Position numbers and translations under genes: made by a program. A DNA stretch of 39,740 nucleotides from Novosphingobium sp. PhB165 (lineage in GTDB: Bacteria; Pseudomonadota; Alphaproteobacteria; Sphingomonadales; Sphingomonadaceae), in the NCBI RefSeq assembly GCF_004341845.1, contig NZ_SLVB01000018.1:1-39740 (forward strand), in the 5' to 3' direction. The first letter of the stretch is position 1, and each line of letters opens with the position of its first letter. Below are positions 25,675-33,555 of the stretch, piece by piece. The notes under the pieces were generated by a model. It searched no databases. It was not told the DNA's origin and saw only the letters and a list, made by a program, of their open reading frames with translations.

Positions 25675-26442
25675 TCAGAATGCCGCGCCGCCGTTGACAC
25701 CCAGAAGCTGGCCGGTGACGTATGAGGCTTCTTCCGAGGCAAAGAAGGCGCATGCCGCCGCGACTTCCTCCGGACGGCCGAAGCGAGGAATGGGATAGCC
25801 CTTCAATATCTCTTCGAAGGGGATGGGCAGATCGTTTGCGGCAATCGCGCGGCGCGCCATCGGCGTGTCGATGAAGCTCGGCGCCACCGCGTTCACGGTG
25901 ATCCCGTGCGCGCCCAGTTCGATTGCAAGCGTGCGGGTCAGCGACGTCACGCCGCCCTTGGATGCGCTGTAGTGGGCCATCTTGAAGGCGCCTATCTGGG
26001 CAGCCAGTGACGAAATGTTGACGATGCGCCCCCAACCTGCGGCGATCATATCGGGCAGCACTGCCTGAACCGCAAGATATGGGCCCTTGAGGTTCACTTG
26101 CATGATGCGCTCCCAATCCGCCTCCGCAATATCTGCGAAGAGGTGAAAGCTCTCAACCGCGGCATTGTTGACCAGCACGGTGACCGGGCCGAGCTCGGCT
26201 CGGACCTGAACGATTGCCGCATCGAGGGAGCTTCGGTCGGCCACATCGCCATGCACGGGAAACGCGTTTCCGCCTGCCTGACGGATATCTTCCGCAACCC
26301 GGCGCGCTTCGTCGACATGGATGTCCAGCACGGCCACGCCATCGACGTCCCGCGCCAGCCGGTGGCAGACGGCCTCGCCAATGCCCGAGCCGCCGCCCGT
26401 AACCAGAGCGAAACGGCCAGTCGCGCTGTTGCCTGACTGCAT
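25675..26442 (-). CDS. SDR family oxidoreductase
   Basis: The 255-residue classical short-chain dehydrogenase has TGGGSGIG at 15-22 for cofactor binding, NNAA at 92-95, and the catalytic Ser144/145, Tyr158 and Lys162 (YSASK). The Asp40 after strand 2 points to NAD rather than NADP. GGGGGAAG before ATG sets the start. It is transcribed ahead of the P450, so it may oxidise the alcohol that the P450 makes. The promoter carries the CATACG-N4-CGTATG palindrome. Confidence 0.9.
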   Translation of the reverse strand: MQSGNSATGRFALVTGGGSGIGEAVCHRLARDVDGVAVLDIHVDEARRVAEDIRQAGGNAFPVHGDVADRSSLDAAIVQVRAELGPVTVLVNNAAVESFHLFADIAEADWERIMQVNLKGPYLAVQAVLPDMIAAGWGRIVNISSLAAQIGAFKMAHYSASKGGVTSLTRTLAIELGAHGITVNAVAPSFIDTPMARRAIAANDLPIPFEEILKGYPIPRFGRPEEVAAACAFFASEEASYVTGQLLGVNGGAAF

Positions 26443-26483
26443 GTTGCTTCCCCCCGCATATCGTTCCCTTTGGGAATCGATGC

Positions 26484-26499
26484 CATACGGAAACGTATG
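26484..26499 (-). promoter_or_regulatory. Candidate operator of the SDR-P450 operon
   Basis: CATACG and CGTATG flank GAAA in a perfect 16-bp palindrome, 42 bp upstream of the SDR start. On the minus strand TTGCGG and TACGTT are 17 bases apart, placing the palindrome over the -10 box. The TetR gene that starts at 27111 is the likely source of the repressor; its own upstream region has one CGTATG half-site near 27147. Confidence 0.6.
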
Positions 26500-26556
26500 T
26501 CATGCGCGATTAGTCCGCAAGATGCCGAAGCGTACCAACCGATTCAGGCTAGTTCA

Positions 26557-27111
26557 TCAGGGGGCGATGAGCAGTTCTTCGCATTGGGCCAAGGTAAATT
26601 CGTCCGCGAAGGGGGCTCCCACGCGTAGGAAGGAGAAGATCAGGACAGCCCTGCTGCGGGCGCTAGCGGAGGGCGCTCCGGCTGCCACCAGCACATCCAC
26701 GATAAATTGGATCCGTGTCTCGTCTGCAACGGCAAGCGCGGCTGCGGCTCGTTCATCTCGCCTGGCCCAAAGCCGGATCGCCAGTTCCATGTCGAAATCC
26801 GGACGATGGCGATCGAAAGGCAAGCGCATCATGCAATGATAGCGTTCTTGCGGGAGATCGATGGCATTCAAGCGATCGATGATCTGTGTCACCACGTGCT
26901 GCCGCCAATGCTCCAGCATTGCATCGTAAAGGTCAGGCCGATCCTTGAAGTGCCAGTAAAAGCTCCCCTTGGTAACTCCGAGCTTGCGGGCCAGCACTTC
27001 CACCCGCACACCATCGATGCCGTTCTTCGCGAGCATCTTGAGCGCAGCGGCTACCCAGGCGGCGCGGTCCATGACGGGCGATTTCTCCTGCGGTTTAGAA
27101 ATGCCCGCCAT
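26557..27111 (-). CDS. TetR/AcrR family transcriptional regulator
   Basis: The 184-residue protein has a TetR helix-turn-helix at about residues 15-65 (RAAWVAAALKMLAKNGIDGV, then VEVLARKLGVTKGSFYWHFKDR) followed by a ligand domain with few known landmarks. ATG at 27111 is supported by GGGAGG nine bases upstream; longer in-frame starts at 27129 and 27159 are weaker. The stop is 114 bp before the SDR start on the same strand, so it most likely controls the SDR-P450 pair through the CATACG palindrome in that gap. Confidence 0.88.
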   Translation of the reverse strand: MAGISKPQEKSPVMDRAAWVAAALKMLAKNGIDGVRVEVLARKLGVTKGSFYWHFKDRPDLYDAMLEHWRQHVVTQIIDRLNAIDLPQERYHCMMRLPFDRHRPDFDMELAIRLWARRDERAAAALAVADETRIQFIVDVLVAAGAPSASARSRAVLIFSFLRVGAPFADEFTLAQCEELLIAP

Positions 27112-27500
27112 AGTCCAGTCCTCCCGCATATCGTCCACGCTACGGCGTATGGAGGGCAAACCGCCCGAGAGCGAGCGTTTCTCGCACGCCCGTTTACCGC
27201 CGAAAATGAATTTGGAGTCTGACCCGAACGATACGCGGCGCGTTATGAGGGTGTGCTAAGTCCGCGTGCCGCTTTCAGTGGCTTACATCAATCCTCCGAC
27301 GGTTTGCCGAGGCGGCCCCTGTCTTCGCTGCTACTTCTTCAGCCGTGAGGGCCATGCGCTGCGCCGTTGAGCAGCGCTCATGAGATATTCACCCCGCGGT
27401 GCGTTATCAGGAGATCGTTCCGACCTGGAACGTCGGCGGCACCTCAAGGCGTGAGAAGGGACCATTGCAATTGAGGGATGCGCCGCGCACAAGCCGGATC
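27112..27500. other. 389-bp divergent region between tetR and lysR genes
   Basis: The gap separates head-to-head regulators. A CGTATG half-site lies near the tetR side, and a T-N11-A LysR box at 27366-27381 lies toward the lysR side. The frame of the LysR protein remains open upstream to 27399, but no helix-turn-helix residues are lost by starting at 27501. No RNA gene or other coding sequence was seen. Confidence 0.5.
27366..27381 (+). promoter_or_regulatory. LysR-type box upstream of the lysR gene
   Basis: GTTGAGC, AGC, then GCTCAT make an interrupted dyad with the LysR consensus T-N11-A (T at 27368, A at 27380). It matches, with two changes, the perfect palindrome at 28433-28449 before the alcohol dehydrogenase operon. 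Autoregulation is likely. Confidence 0.65.
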
Positions 27501-28409
27501 ATGCAGATCGGGCGATCGGACCTTGCGGATTTTTCCTATTTTCTTGCCATTGCGCGGCATCGCAATTTCCGCTTGGCAGGGCTGGAGCTTGGCGTCAGCG
27601 CCTCGGCGCTTAGTCATGCACTCAAGGGTCTGGAAACCCGCCTTGGTGTCCGGCTCCTCAATCGCACCAACCGCAGCGTCACTCTGACGGCGGCCGGAGC
27701 GGAATTGCAGGCCGCCATTTCGGGACCCTTCGAGGCGATCGCGCAGGCCGCCGACATACTGAACCGCTACCGGGATGCCCCGACGGGGCGCATCCGGCTG
27801 AACGTTCCCACCGATGCCGCGCTCCTTCTGCTGGCCCCGGTACTGCCGGTTTTTGTCGATCGCTATCCCGACGTCGAGATCGACATTTCGGCCAGCAATC
27901 GCTTGATCGACGTCATCGAGGGCGGTTTTGATGCCGGCATCCGTTACGGCGGCACGGTCCCCGAGGACATGATAGCCCAGCGGCTCTCCGCCGATATTCG
28001 CTGGGTGGTTGCGGGCTCTCCCGCCTATCTCGACAAGCATGGAACCCCGGAAACTCCTGCGGATCTCAAGGATCATCGCTGCCTGCGCTTTCGCCTCGGT
28101 GACGACCGGATCTACCGCTGGGAGTTCGAACGGGATGGCGAAGAGGTCGAGGTCGATGTGCCGGGTGCATTGACGCTCGACGACAGTCCCCTGATTCTCT
28201 CGCTGCTCACCGGCGGCGCTGGTCTTATGTACGGTCCCGAGCCGCTGATTGCGCCCTATGTCGAGGCTGGTCAGGCACGCTGGGTCCTGGAGGAATGGGC
28301 TTCGCCGGGCTCCGGTTATCACATCTACTATTCAAGCCGGCATCAGCTTCCCTCGGGACTGCGATTGCTGATCGACCTCATTCGGGAACTGCGTCCCCTG
28401 GGGCTCTGA
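27501..28409 (+). CDS. LysR family transcriptional regulator
   Basis: The 302-residue regulator has the N-terminal helix-turn-helix (FSYFLAIARHRNFRLAGLEL, then VSASALSHALKGLETRLG, ending LLNRTNRSVTLTAAG) and an effector domain with FDAGIRYGGTVPEDMIAQRL. This branch often controls adjacent alcohol dehydrogenase, CMD and cupin genes. ATG at 27501 gives the usual LysR start; its ribosome binding site is weak. The matching LysR boxes before this gene and before the operon at 28561 point to that operon as its target. Confidence 0.88.
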   Translation: MQIGRSDLADFSYFLAIARHRNFRLAGLELGVSASALSHALKGLETRLGVRLLNRTNRSVTLTAAGAELQAAISGPFEAIAQAADILNRYRDAPTGRIRLNVPTDAALLLLAPVLPVFVDRYPDVEIDISASNRLIDVIEGGFDAGIRYGGTVPEDMIAQRLSADIRWVVAGSPAYLDKHGTPETPADLKDHRCLRFRLGDDRIYRWEFERDGEEVEVDVPGALTLDDSPLILSLLTGGAGLMYGPEPLIAPYVEAGQARWVLEEWASPGSGYHIYYSSRHQLPSGLRLLIDLIRELRPLGL

Positions 28410-28432
28410 ACCAGCAAGGTTCCCCCATCAGT

Positions 28433-28449
28433 GTTGAGCAACGCTCAAC
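28433..28449 (+). promoter_or_regulatory. LysR-type box upstream of the alcohol dehydrogenase operon
   Basis: GTTGAGC and GCTCAAC flank AAC in a perfect 17-bp dyad, with T-N11-A between 28435 and 28447, 111 bp before the first gene of the operon. The core TTGAGC-N3-GCTCA recurs at 27367-27380 in front of the lysR gene. Confidence 0.72.
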
Positions 28450-28560
28450 GACGCATGGACCTGTCTTGGGCTAATCCTGCGGCCCGAATGCCTCTATTTG
28501 AAGGATGTCCGGCGGCGGCCCTCCCGCCCCCCACGCAACCTTTGATGAGGAAAACCCCGC

Positions 28561-29613
28561 ATGGTCACCAAAGCCTATGGCGCCTATTCCGGCGACAAGC
28601 CCCTCGAACTCATGCTGATAGAGCGCCGTGAACCGGGAGCGCACGATGTCGCGATCGAGATCGCCTTTTGCGGCGTTTGCCATTCGGATCTTCACCAGGT
28701 TCGCGGCGAATGGGCGGGAACTCTCTACCCTTGCGTGCCCGGGCACGAAATCGTCGGCCACGTCACTGCAATTGGTAGTGCCGTTACCGGGTTCGCCGTT
28801 GGCGAAACGGTTGGCGTGGGCTGCATGGTCGATAGCTGCCAGCATTGCTCCTCGTGCGAGGAAGGGCTGGAGCAATATTGCGACAGCGGATTTGTCGGGA
28901 CTTACAACGGCGTAACCGGCGACGCGCCCGGGCATACCTTGGGCGGCTATGCGCAGTCGATCGTCGTCAACGACAAGTTCGTCCTGAAGATCAACCATCC
29001 CGAAGAGCAGCTGGCCGCCGTTGCACCGCTGCTTTGCGCGGGCATCACCACGTGGTCGCCCCTGCGCCACTGGAATGTTGGGCCCGGCAAGAAGGTCGGT
29101 ATCGTTGGCATCGGCGGTCTCGGGCACATGGGCGTGAAGCTGGCCCATGCCCTTGGCGCGCATGTCGTTGCCTTCACCACGTCAGAGAACAAGCGGGAAG
29201 CCGCGCTGGATCTCGGCGCGGATGAGGTCGTTGTTTCACGCAACGCCGTTGAAATGGCCGCGCATGCGGGCAGCTTCGATTTCATCCTGAACACTGTCGC
29301 CGCCAGCCACGATCTCGACGCCTTCACTTCCTTGCTGAAGCGCGACGCCACCATGACGCTGGTCGGGGTGCCGGAGCATCCGCATCCCAGCCCGAGCGTC
29401 GGCGCGCTGATCTTCCGTCGCCGCTCGATTGCCGGATCGCTGATCGGCGGCATCGCCGAGACCCAGGAAATGCTCGACTTCTGCGCAAGGCACGGCGTCG
29501 TGGCCGACATCGAGATGATCCCCATCCAGAATATCGACGAAGCCTTCGACCGGATGCAGCGCAGCGACGTCAAATATCGCTTCGTCATCGACAACGCCAC
29601 GCTCGAAGCGTGA
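28561..29613 (+). CDS. Zinc-dependent, NADP-type alcohol dehydrogenase (CAD/YahK-like)
   Basis: The 350-residue medium-chain dehydrogenase has catalytic zinc residues Cys37 (CGVCHSD), His62 (GHE) and Cys159, and structural zinc Cys93, 96, 99 and 107. GIGGLG at 183-188 and TTSENKR at 206-212 indicate NADP binding. It belongs to the cinnamyl-alcohol dehydrogenase-like group that interconverts aldehydes and primary alcohols. GAGGAAA sets the start. It is the first gene of a six-gene rightward operon and lies downstream of a perfect LysR box, so it is the operon's likely lead enzyme. Confidence 0.92.
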   Translation: MVTKAYGAYSGDKPLELMLIERREPGAHDVAIEIAFCGVCHSDLHQVRGEWAGTLYPCVPGHEIVGHVTAIGSAVTGFAVGETVGVGCMVDSCQHCSSCEEGLEQYCDSGFVGTYNGVTGDAPGHTLGGYAQSIVVNDKFVLKINHPEEQLAAVAPLLCAGITTWSPLRHWNVGPGKKVGIVGIGGLGHMGVKLAHALGAHVVAFTTSENKREAALDLGADEVVVSRNAVEMAAHAGSFDFILNTVAASHDLDAFTSLLKRDATMTLVGVPEHPHPSPSVGALIFRRRSIAGSLIGGIAETQEMLDFCARHGVVADIEMIPIQNIDEAFDRMQRSDVKYRFVIDNATLEA

Positions 29614-29629
29614 GGCGAGGAACACGATC

Positions 29630-30397
29630 ATGACACTGACTTACGACTTTTCAGGCCAGGTTGCCCTCGTGACCGGAGCCGCTTCCGGCATGGGTTTGGC
29701 AGCGGCCCGGGCCTTCGCCGAAGCGGGCGCGGCCGTTGTGCTCGCTGACGTCAATCAGGCCGCGCTCGACGTGGAAACCGAAAAGCTTGCCTCGGCGGGC
29801 CACCGGGTGCTCGGTGTGCTTTGCGACGTTTCGGATGAAGCCCAGGTGGAAGCCATGGTTGCGCGCACGGTCGAGACTTTCGGCCGGCTCGACATGGCAT
29901 TCAACAACGCCGGTATCCAGGTCGATCCGAGCGATGCGGCAGATGAGACAGGCGCAAACTTCGATCTGGTAAACGGCGTGAACATGCGCGGCGTCTGGGC
30001 CTGCATGAAGCATGAACTCAAGCAGATGCGCGCGCAGGGAAGCGGCGCCATTGTCAATTGCTCCTCGCTGGGCGGGCTGGTCGGCTTGCCGCAGCGGGCC
30101 GCCTACCATGCCGGCAAGCACGGCGTGATCGGCATGACCAAGAGCGCGGCCATGGAATATGCGCCGCGCGGCGTGCGGATCAACGCGGTCTGTCCCGGTG
30201 TGATCGAGACACCGATGGTGGCCGACATGCTGGTCGGACAGGCCGAAGCCATGGAGGCGATCATGCGCGAGCAGCCGATCGGCTGCCTTGGTCGCGCCGA
30301 GGAAGTCGCTGCCGCCGCGCTGTGGCTCTGCAGCCCCGGTGCCAGCTTCGTAGTCGGCGTGGCGCTGCCCGTCGATGGCGGATTTACCGCGCATTGA
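29630..30397 (+). CDS. SDR family oxidoreductase
   Basis: The 255-residue classical SDR has TGAASGMG at 15-22, NNAG at 92-95, catalytic Ser145/146, Tyr159 and Lys163 (YHAGK), and ends GVALPVDGGFTAH. Asp40 suggests NAD preference. It follows the alcohol dehydrogenase gene by 16 bp and precedes the CMD-family gene by 11 bp, so it is in the middle of a tight operon. Likely role: oxidation or reduction of a secondary alcohol in the same pathway. Confidence 0.92.
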   Translation: MTLTYDFSGQVALVTGAASGMGLAAARAFAEAGAAVVLADVNQAALDVETEKLASAGHRVLGVLCDVSDEAQVEAMVARTVETFGRLDMAFNNAGIQVDPSDAADETGANFDLVNGVNMRGVWACMKHELKQMRAQGSGAIVNCSSLGGLVGLPQRAAYHAGKHGVIGMTKSAAMEYAPRGVRINAVCPGVIETPMVADMLVGQAEAMEAIMREQPIGCLGRAEEVAAAALWLCSPGASFVVGVALPVDGGFTAH

Positions 30398-30408
30398 GGT
30401 AGTCTGCC

Positions 30409-30828
30409 GTGACGCACGCCCCGGAAATGACGCGCCGAACGGCTCTGATGATGACACTGGCCGCCGCCATGCCTTGGCCGGCCCTAGCTGGAGAAACTAC
30501 AATGGCCATTGAACCGACCAATGCCCGCAAGTCGTTCGGCGATATCGCTCCGCATCTTGCCGAGATCACTGACAAGGTGCTGTTCGGCGACGTCTGGGAG
30601 AACCCCGTCCTCTCGCCGCGCGATCGCAGTCTGGTGACGATCACCAGCCTCATTTCGATGTACCGGATCAACGAAATGCCTTTCCATCTCAAGAAGGCGC
30701 TTGAGAACGGCGTGACGCGCGACGAGATCATCGAAACGATCACCCATCTGGCGTTCTACGCGGGCTGGCCGCCGGCGATGACGGCGCTTCCGATCGTCAA
30801 GAAGGTGTTCGAGGAAGCCGGTGTCTGA
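30409..30828 (+). CDS. Carboxymuconolactone decarboxylase (CMD) family protein with signal peptide
   Basis: Residues 1-28 include MTRRTALMMTLAAAMPWPALA, a Tat-like or Sec signal ending Ala-Leu-Ala, so the protein is probably exported to the periplasm. The rest has the CMD/AhpD-like helical fold: LSPRDRSLVTITSL, NEMPFHLKKALENGVTRDEI, and HLAFYAGWPPAM. No CxxC pair is present, so peroxidase action is unlikely. Cytoplasmic lactone decarboxylases lack signal peptides, so a different role is likely. GTG at 30409 is used here; ATG at 30427 is an alternative. The end overlaps the start of the next gene by 8 bp. Confidence 0.85.
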   Translation: MTHAPEMTRRTALMMTLAAAMPWPALAGETTMAIEPTNARKSFGDIAPHLAEITDKVLFGDVWENPVLSPRDRSLVTITSLISMYRINEMPFHLKKALENGVTRDEIIETITHLAFYAGWPPAMTALPIVKKVFEEAGV

Positions 30829-31261
30829 CACCATGCGTTCGGCGTTTGGCGTGATCAGGGCTCTGATCGCGCCAATGCTTCTGGCAATCGGAGGAACTGC
30901 CATGGCACAGACCTCTACCGCACCTGTCGTGCGCATGGCGGAACTGGAAATCGATCCGGCACAGCTCGATGCCTACACGGCGCTGCTGACCGAGGAGATA
31001 GAAGCTTCCGTGCGGATCGAACCGGGCGTGCTCGCGCTCAATGCAGTCGCGGTGAAAGGCAGCCCGAATCAGATCCGCATCCTCGAAGTCTACGCCGATC
31101 AGGCCGCATACGAAGCGCACCTGAAAACGCCGCACTTCCTAAAGTACAAGTCCGGGACGGCGGCCATGGTCCGTTCGCTCCGTCTGATCGAGACCGACCC
31201 CGTCATGCTGTGCAGCAAGCCGGGCAAGGGCGCCGATGCCTGTTCGCCGGCGACCCGCTGA
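30821..31261 (+). CDS. Antibiotic biosynthesis monooxygenase (ABM) domain protein with signal peptide
   Basis: The first 29 residues form a hydrophobic export signal (LIAPMLLAIGGTAMAQ), so this dimeric ferredoxin-like alpha+beta barrel is probably periplasmic. The ABM fold follows: VRMAELEIDPAQLDAYTALL, then IEPGVLALNAV, RILEVYADQAAYEAHL and TPHFLKY. Such proteins act as cofactor-free oxygenases or as partners, and the exported form is unusual. The gene begins at GTG 30821, overlapping the CMD-family gene; ATG 30833 is an alternative start. It lies between the CMD gene and the cupin gene and probably acts with them. Confidence 0.82.
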   Translation: MSDTMRSAFGVIRALIAPMLLAIGGTAMAQTSTAPVVRMAELEIDPAQLDAYTALLTEEIEASVRIEPGVLALNAVAVKGSPNQIRILEVYADQAAYEAHLKTPHFLKYKSGTAAMVRSLRLIETDPVMLCSKPGKGADACSPATR

Positions 31262-31299
31262 GTACCCGGCATCAAATCCCCCCATGAAAGGAACCACCC

Positions 31300-31713
31300 A
31301 TGTATCTGAAGCGCGCTGGATCGCAGCCCTCGCAAAAGGGCCCCGAAGAATTCTTCACCGGAACCGTTCGGATCGATCCCCTCAATGCTCCGCCGGAGCC
31401 CGCACGTGTATCCTGCGCAGCCGTGACCTTCGAGCCGGGCGCCCGCTCGGCATGGCACACCCATCCACTCGGCCAGACCCTTCTGGTGACGGCCGGCTGC
31501 GGTTGGACGCAGTGCGAGGGTGAGCCGATCGTCGAGATCCGCGCCGGTGACGTGATCTGGTGCCCGCCCGGCCACAAGCACTGGCACGGCGCCACGCCGA
31601 CGACCGCGATGACCCATATCGCCATTCAGGAAGCGCTCGACGGCAAGAACGTCATCTGGATGGAAAAGGTCACTGACGAAGAATACCTCGCCGGTCCCCC
31701 GGAAGCGGCATGA
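31300..31713 (+). CDS. Cupin, hydroxynitrile lyase (GtHNL) type
   Basis: The 137-residue single-domain cupin matches, from memory, the manganese-dependent (R)-hydroxynitrile lyase of Granulicella tundricola closely over its length. Metal ligands His53, His55, Gln59 and His94 are at the same residue numbers, and GTVRIDPL, FEPGARSAWHTHPLGQT, TAGCGWTQ and HWHGA are retained. Such cupins were shown to cleave and make cyanohydrins in vitro, but their natural role is unclear. No export signal is seen. AAAGGAA sets the start. The last four bases overlap the MFS gene (ATGA). Confidence 0.85.
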   Translation: MYLKRAGSQPSQKGPEEFFTGTVRIDPLNAPPEPARVSCAAVTFEPGARSAWHTHPLGQTLLVTAGCGWTQCEGEPIVEIRAGDVIWCPPGHKHWHGATPTTAMTHIAIQEALDGKNVIWMEKVTDEEYLAGPPEAA

Positions 31714-32930
31714 CCTCGGGCAATGCCGGCATGACACAGGCCATCGCAGTCCACGCCGAAACCGAGCAGCATCCTCTGCGGGTGCTCGGCATCCTCTCGC
31801 TGCTGCTGGGCTTCGCGTCGATCTCGACCGACCTCTATCTGCCGGCATTGCCGACCATGGCGGCCGCACTGCATTCGAATGCCGGGTCGATGGAGTTCAC
31901 CATCACCGGCTATCTGATCGGCTTTAGCCTCGGCCAATTGGTCTGGGGGCCGATTGGGGACCGGTTCGGCAGGCGGCTGCCGGTGGCGATCGGCATCGTG
32001 CTGTTCGTGATCGGGTCAGCCGGATGTGCGGTGGCGGACAGTGCGGCTGTCCTGATCGCCAGTCGTCTGGTCCAGGCGGCCGGAGCTTGCGCGGGCGTTG
32101 TGCTGGCACGGGCCATGGTGCGGGATCTCTACGCCGGTACCCGCGCCGCGCAGATGCTCTCCACGCTGATGATCGTGATGGCCATTGCACCGCTCCTCGG
32201 GCCGATCCTGGGCGGACAGATCCTGGCAATCGCGGGTTGGCGCACCATTTTCTGGACGCTCGTTGCAGTCGGCATTCTGACTTTCTGGGCCGTGTTGACA
32301 CTGCCCGAAACCCTGCCAGTTGAGCGGCGCAGCAGTGAAGCGCTGACCCGCGCGCTCTCGCGCTATGGCTTTCTGCTCCGCCAGCGGCGACTGCTCGCCT
32401 ATGCCACATCGGGCGGCTTCTACTACGCCGGCACCTTTGCCTATGTCGCCGGCTCGCCCTTCGCCTATATCGCCTACCACCATGTTCTGGCGCAATATTA
32501 CGGCCTGATCTTCGGAGCGGGCATCCTCGGGATCATGGCGCTCAACTTCGTCAATGCGAAGCTGGTCCAGCGTCACGGCGTGCGGCGGATGTTGACCGTA
32601 GGCGCGACCATCGCCGCGCTGGCCGGTTTGGTCGTTGCCATCAACGCCGCGAACGGGTGGGGCGGAGTTCTTGGGCTAGCGATACCGCTGTTCGCATTCG
32701 TTTCGGTGACGGGCTGGATCGTAGCAAACTCGGTCGCCGGCGCGCTTGCCGATCATCCCGAATATGCAGGGTCGGCGTCGGCGCTGGTTGGCGCCATCCA
32801 ATATGGCTCAGGTATCTTTGGCTCGGCCTTGGTTGGGGCCTTCGCGGATGGAACACCTTGGCCGATGGCCGCCGTTATCGGAGTGTCCGGAATCGGATGC
32901 CTGCTATGCGCGCGCATGCTGCGGAATTGA
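31710..32930 (+). CDS. Bcr/CflA family multidrug efflux MFS transporter
   Basis: The 406-residue protein has twelve predicted membrane helices. DLYLPALP at 41-48 in helix 1 and GPIGDRFGRR at 80-89 between helices 2 and 3 are signature motifs of the Bcr/CflA branch (proton-driven drug and small-metabolite export). It is translationally coupled to the cupin gene (ATGA overlap) and ends the alcohol dehydrogenase operon, facing the convergent isochorismatase gene 21 bp away. It probably exports a substrate or product of this pathway. Confidence 0.92.
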   Translation: MTSGNAGMTQAIAVHAETEQHPLRVLGILSLLLGFASISTDLYLPALPTMAAALHSNAGSMEFTITGYLIGFSLGQLVWGPIGDRFGRRLPVAIGIVLFVIGSAGCAVADSAAVLIASRLVQAAGACAGVVLARAMVRDLYAGTRAAQMLSTLMIVMAIAPLLGPILGGQILAIAGWRTIFWTLVAVGILTFWAVLTLPETLPVERRSSEALTRALSRYGFLLRQRRLLAYATSGGFYYAGTFAYVAGSPFAYIAYHHVLAQYYGLIFGAGILGIMALNFVNAKLVQRHGVRRMLTVGATIAALAGLVVAINAANGWGGVLGLAIPLFAFVSVTGWIVANSVAGALADHPEYAGSASALVGAIQYGSGIFGSALVGAFADGTPWPMAAVIGVSGIGCLLCARMLRN

Positions 32931-32951
32931 CTGACGGCCGGCGCTGGAAAC

Positions 32952-33440
32952 TCATCCCTGCATGATAGCTTCGAGTTCCTGTTGGGTTTCCAGCACCGAG
33001 CCTTGGCCAAAGTGGTGTCGCCAAAGCCGGGCCCCCAGTCCGGCGGACCGATCCAGCGAAGAACCAACGGTCAGCCATTTGAGCATCGTGGGATGCAGGC
33101 CGGCATCGAACAACATGAAACCCGCAGCAAGGCAGCATGTATCAGCCTGGATGCCGCAGACCAGAACGCGCTCGACGCCTGCGTCTTTCAGATAGCGGAT
33201 CAGTTCGGGTGGCGGCGAGTAGCCATGCTTCACAAATACTCTGTCTGTCACGACCAGCGATTGATCATCCGGCGCAGGTTTCCAGCCCAGTTGCTTCCAG
33301 AATGGCGTGATGGTTTCGTCATGGCGCTCGACCGTAGCGACCGACCGCATTGTACGGGCAAGGTGAGAGACGCCCTCGACTTGCCATTCCGGCGGATTGA
33401 AGCTTGGCTGGATGTCGACGACGAGAAGAGCCTGTTCCAT
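32952..33440 (-). CDS. Isochorismatase family cysteine hydrolase
   Basis: The 162-residue protein has the cysteine hydrolase triad of the isochorismatase-like fold: Asp9 (LLVVDIQPSF), Lys71 (VKHGYSP) and Cys102 in GIQADTCC, with the nearby TAGF-like helix. Members hydrolyse amides such as nicotinamide, or act on enol ethers. ATG at 33440 is used; the upstream open frame is antisense noise. It is the last gene of a leftward set that begins with the Rieske oxygenase gene. The gap of 115 bp upstream may hold its own promoter. Substrate unknown. Confidence 0.87.
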   Translation of the reverse strand: MEQALLVVDIQPSFNPPEWQVEGVSHLARTMRSVATVERHDETITPFWKQLGWKPAPDDQSLVVTDRVFVKHGYSPPPELIRYLKDAGVERVLVCGIQADTCCLAAGFMLFDAGLHPTMLKWLTVGSSLDRSAGLGARLWRHHFGQGSVLETQQELEAIMQG

Positions 33441-33555
33441 GGATCGCCCTAACGGAAATGGCGAAACAACTCCACTCCCAACATCACAGCCAAGCGGATC
33501 GCCATACATCGGCAGACCTGTAACATTGAGGCCGGACCAATGGGCCTCGGGACCG

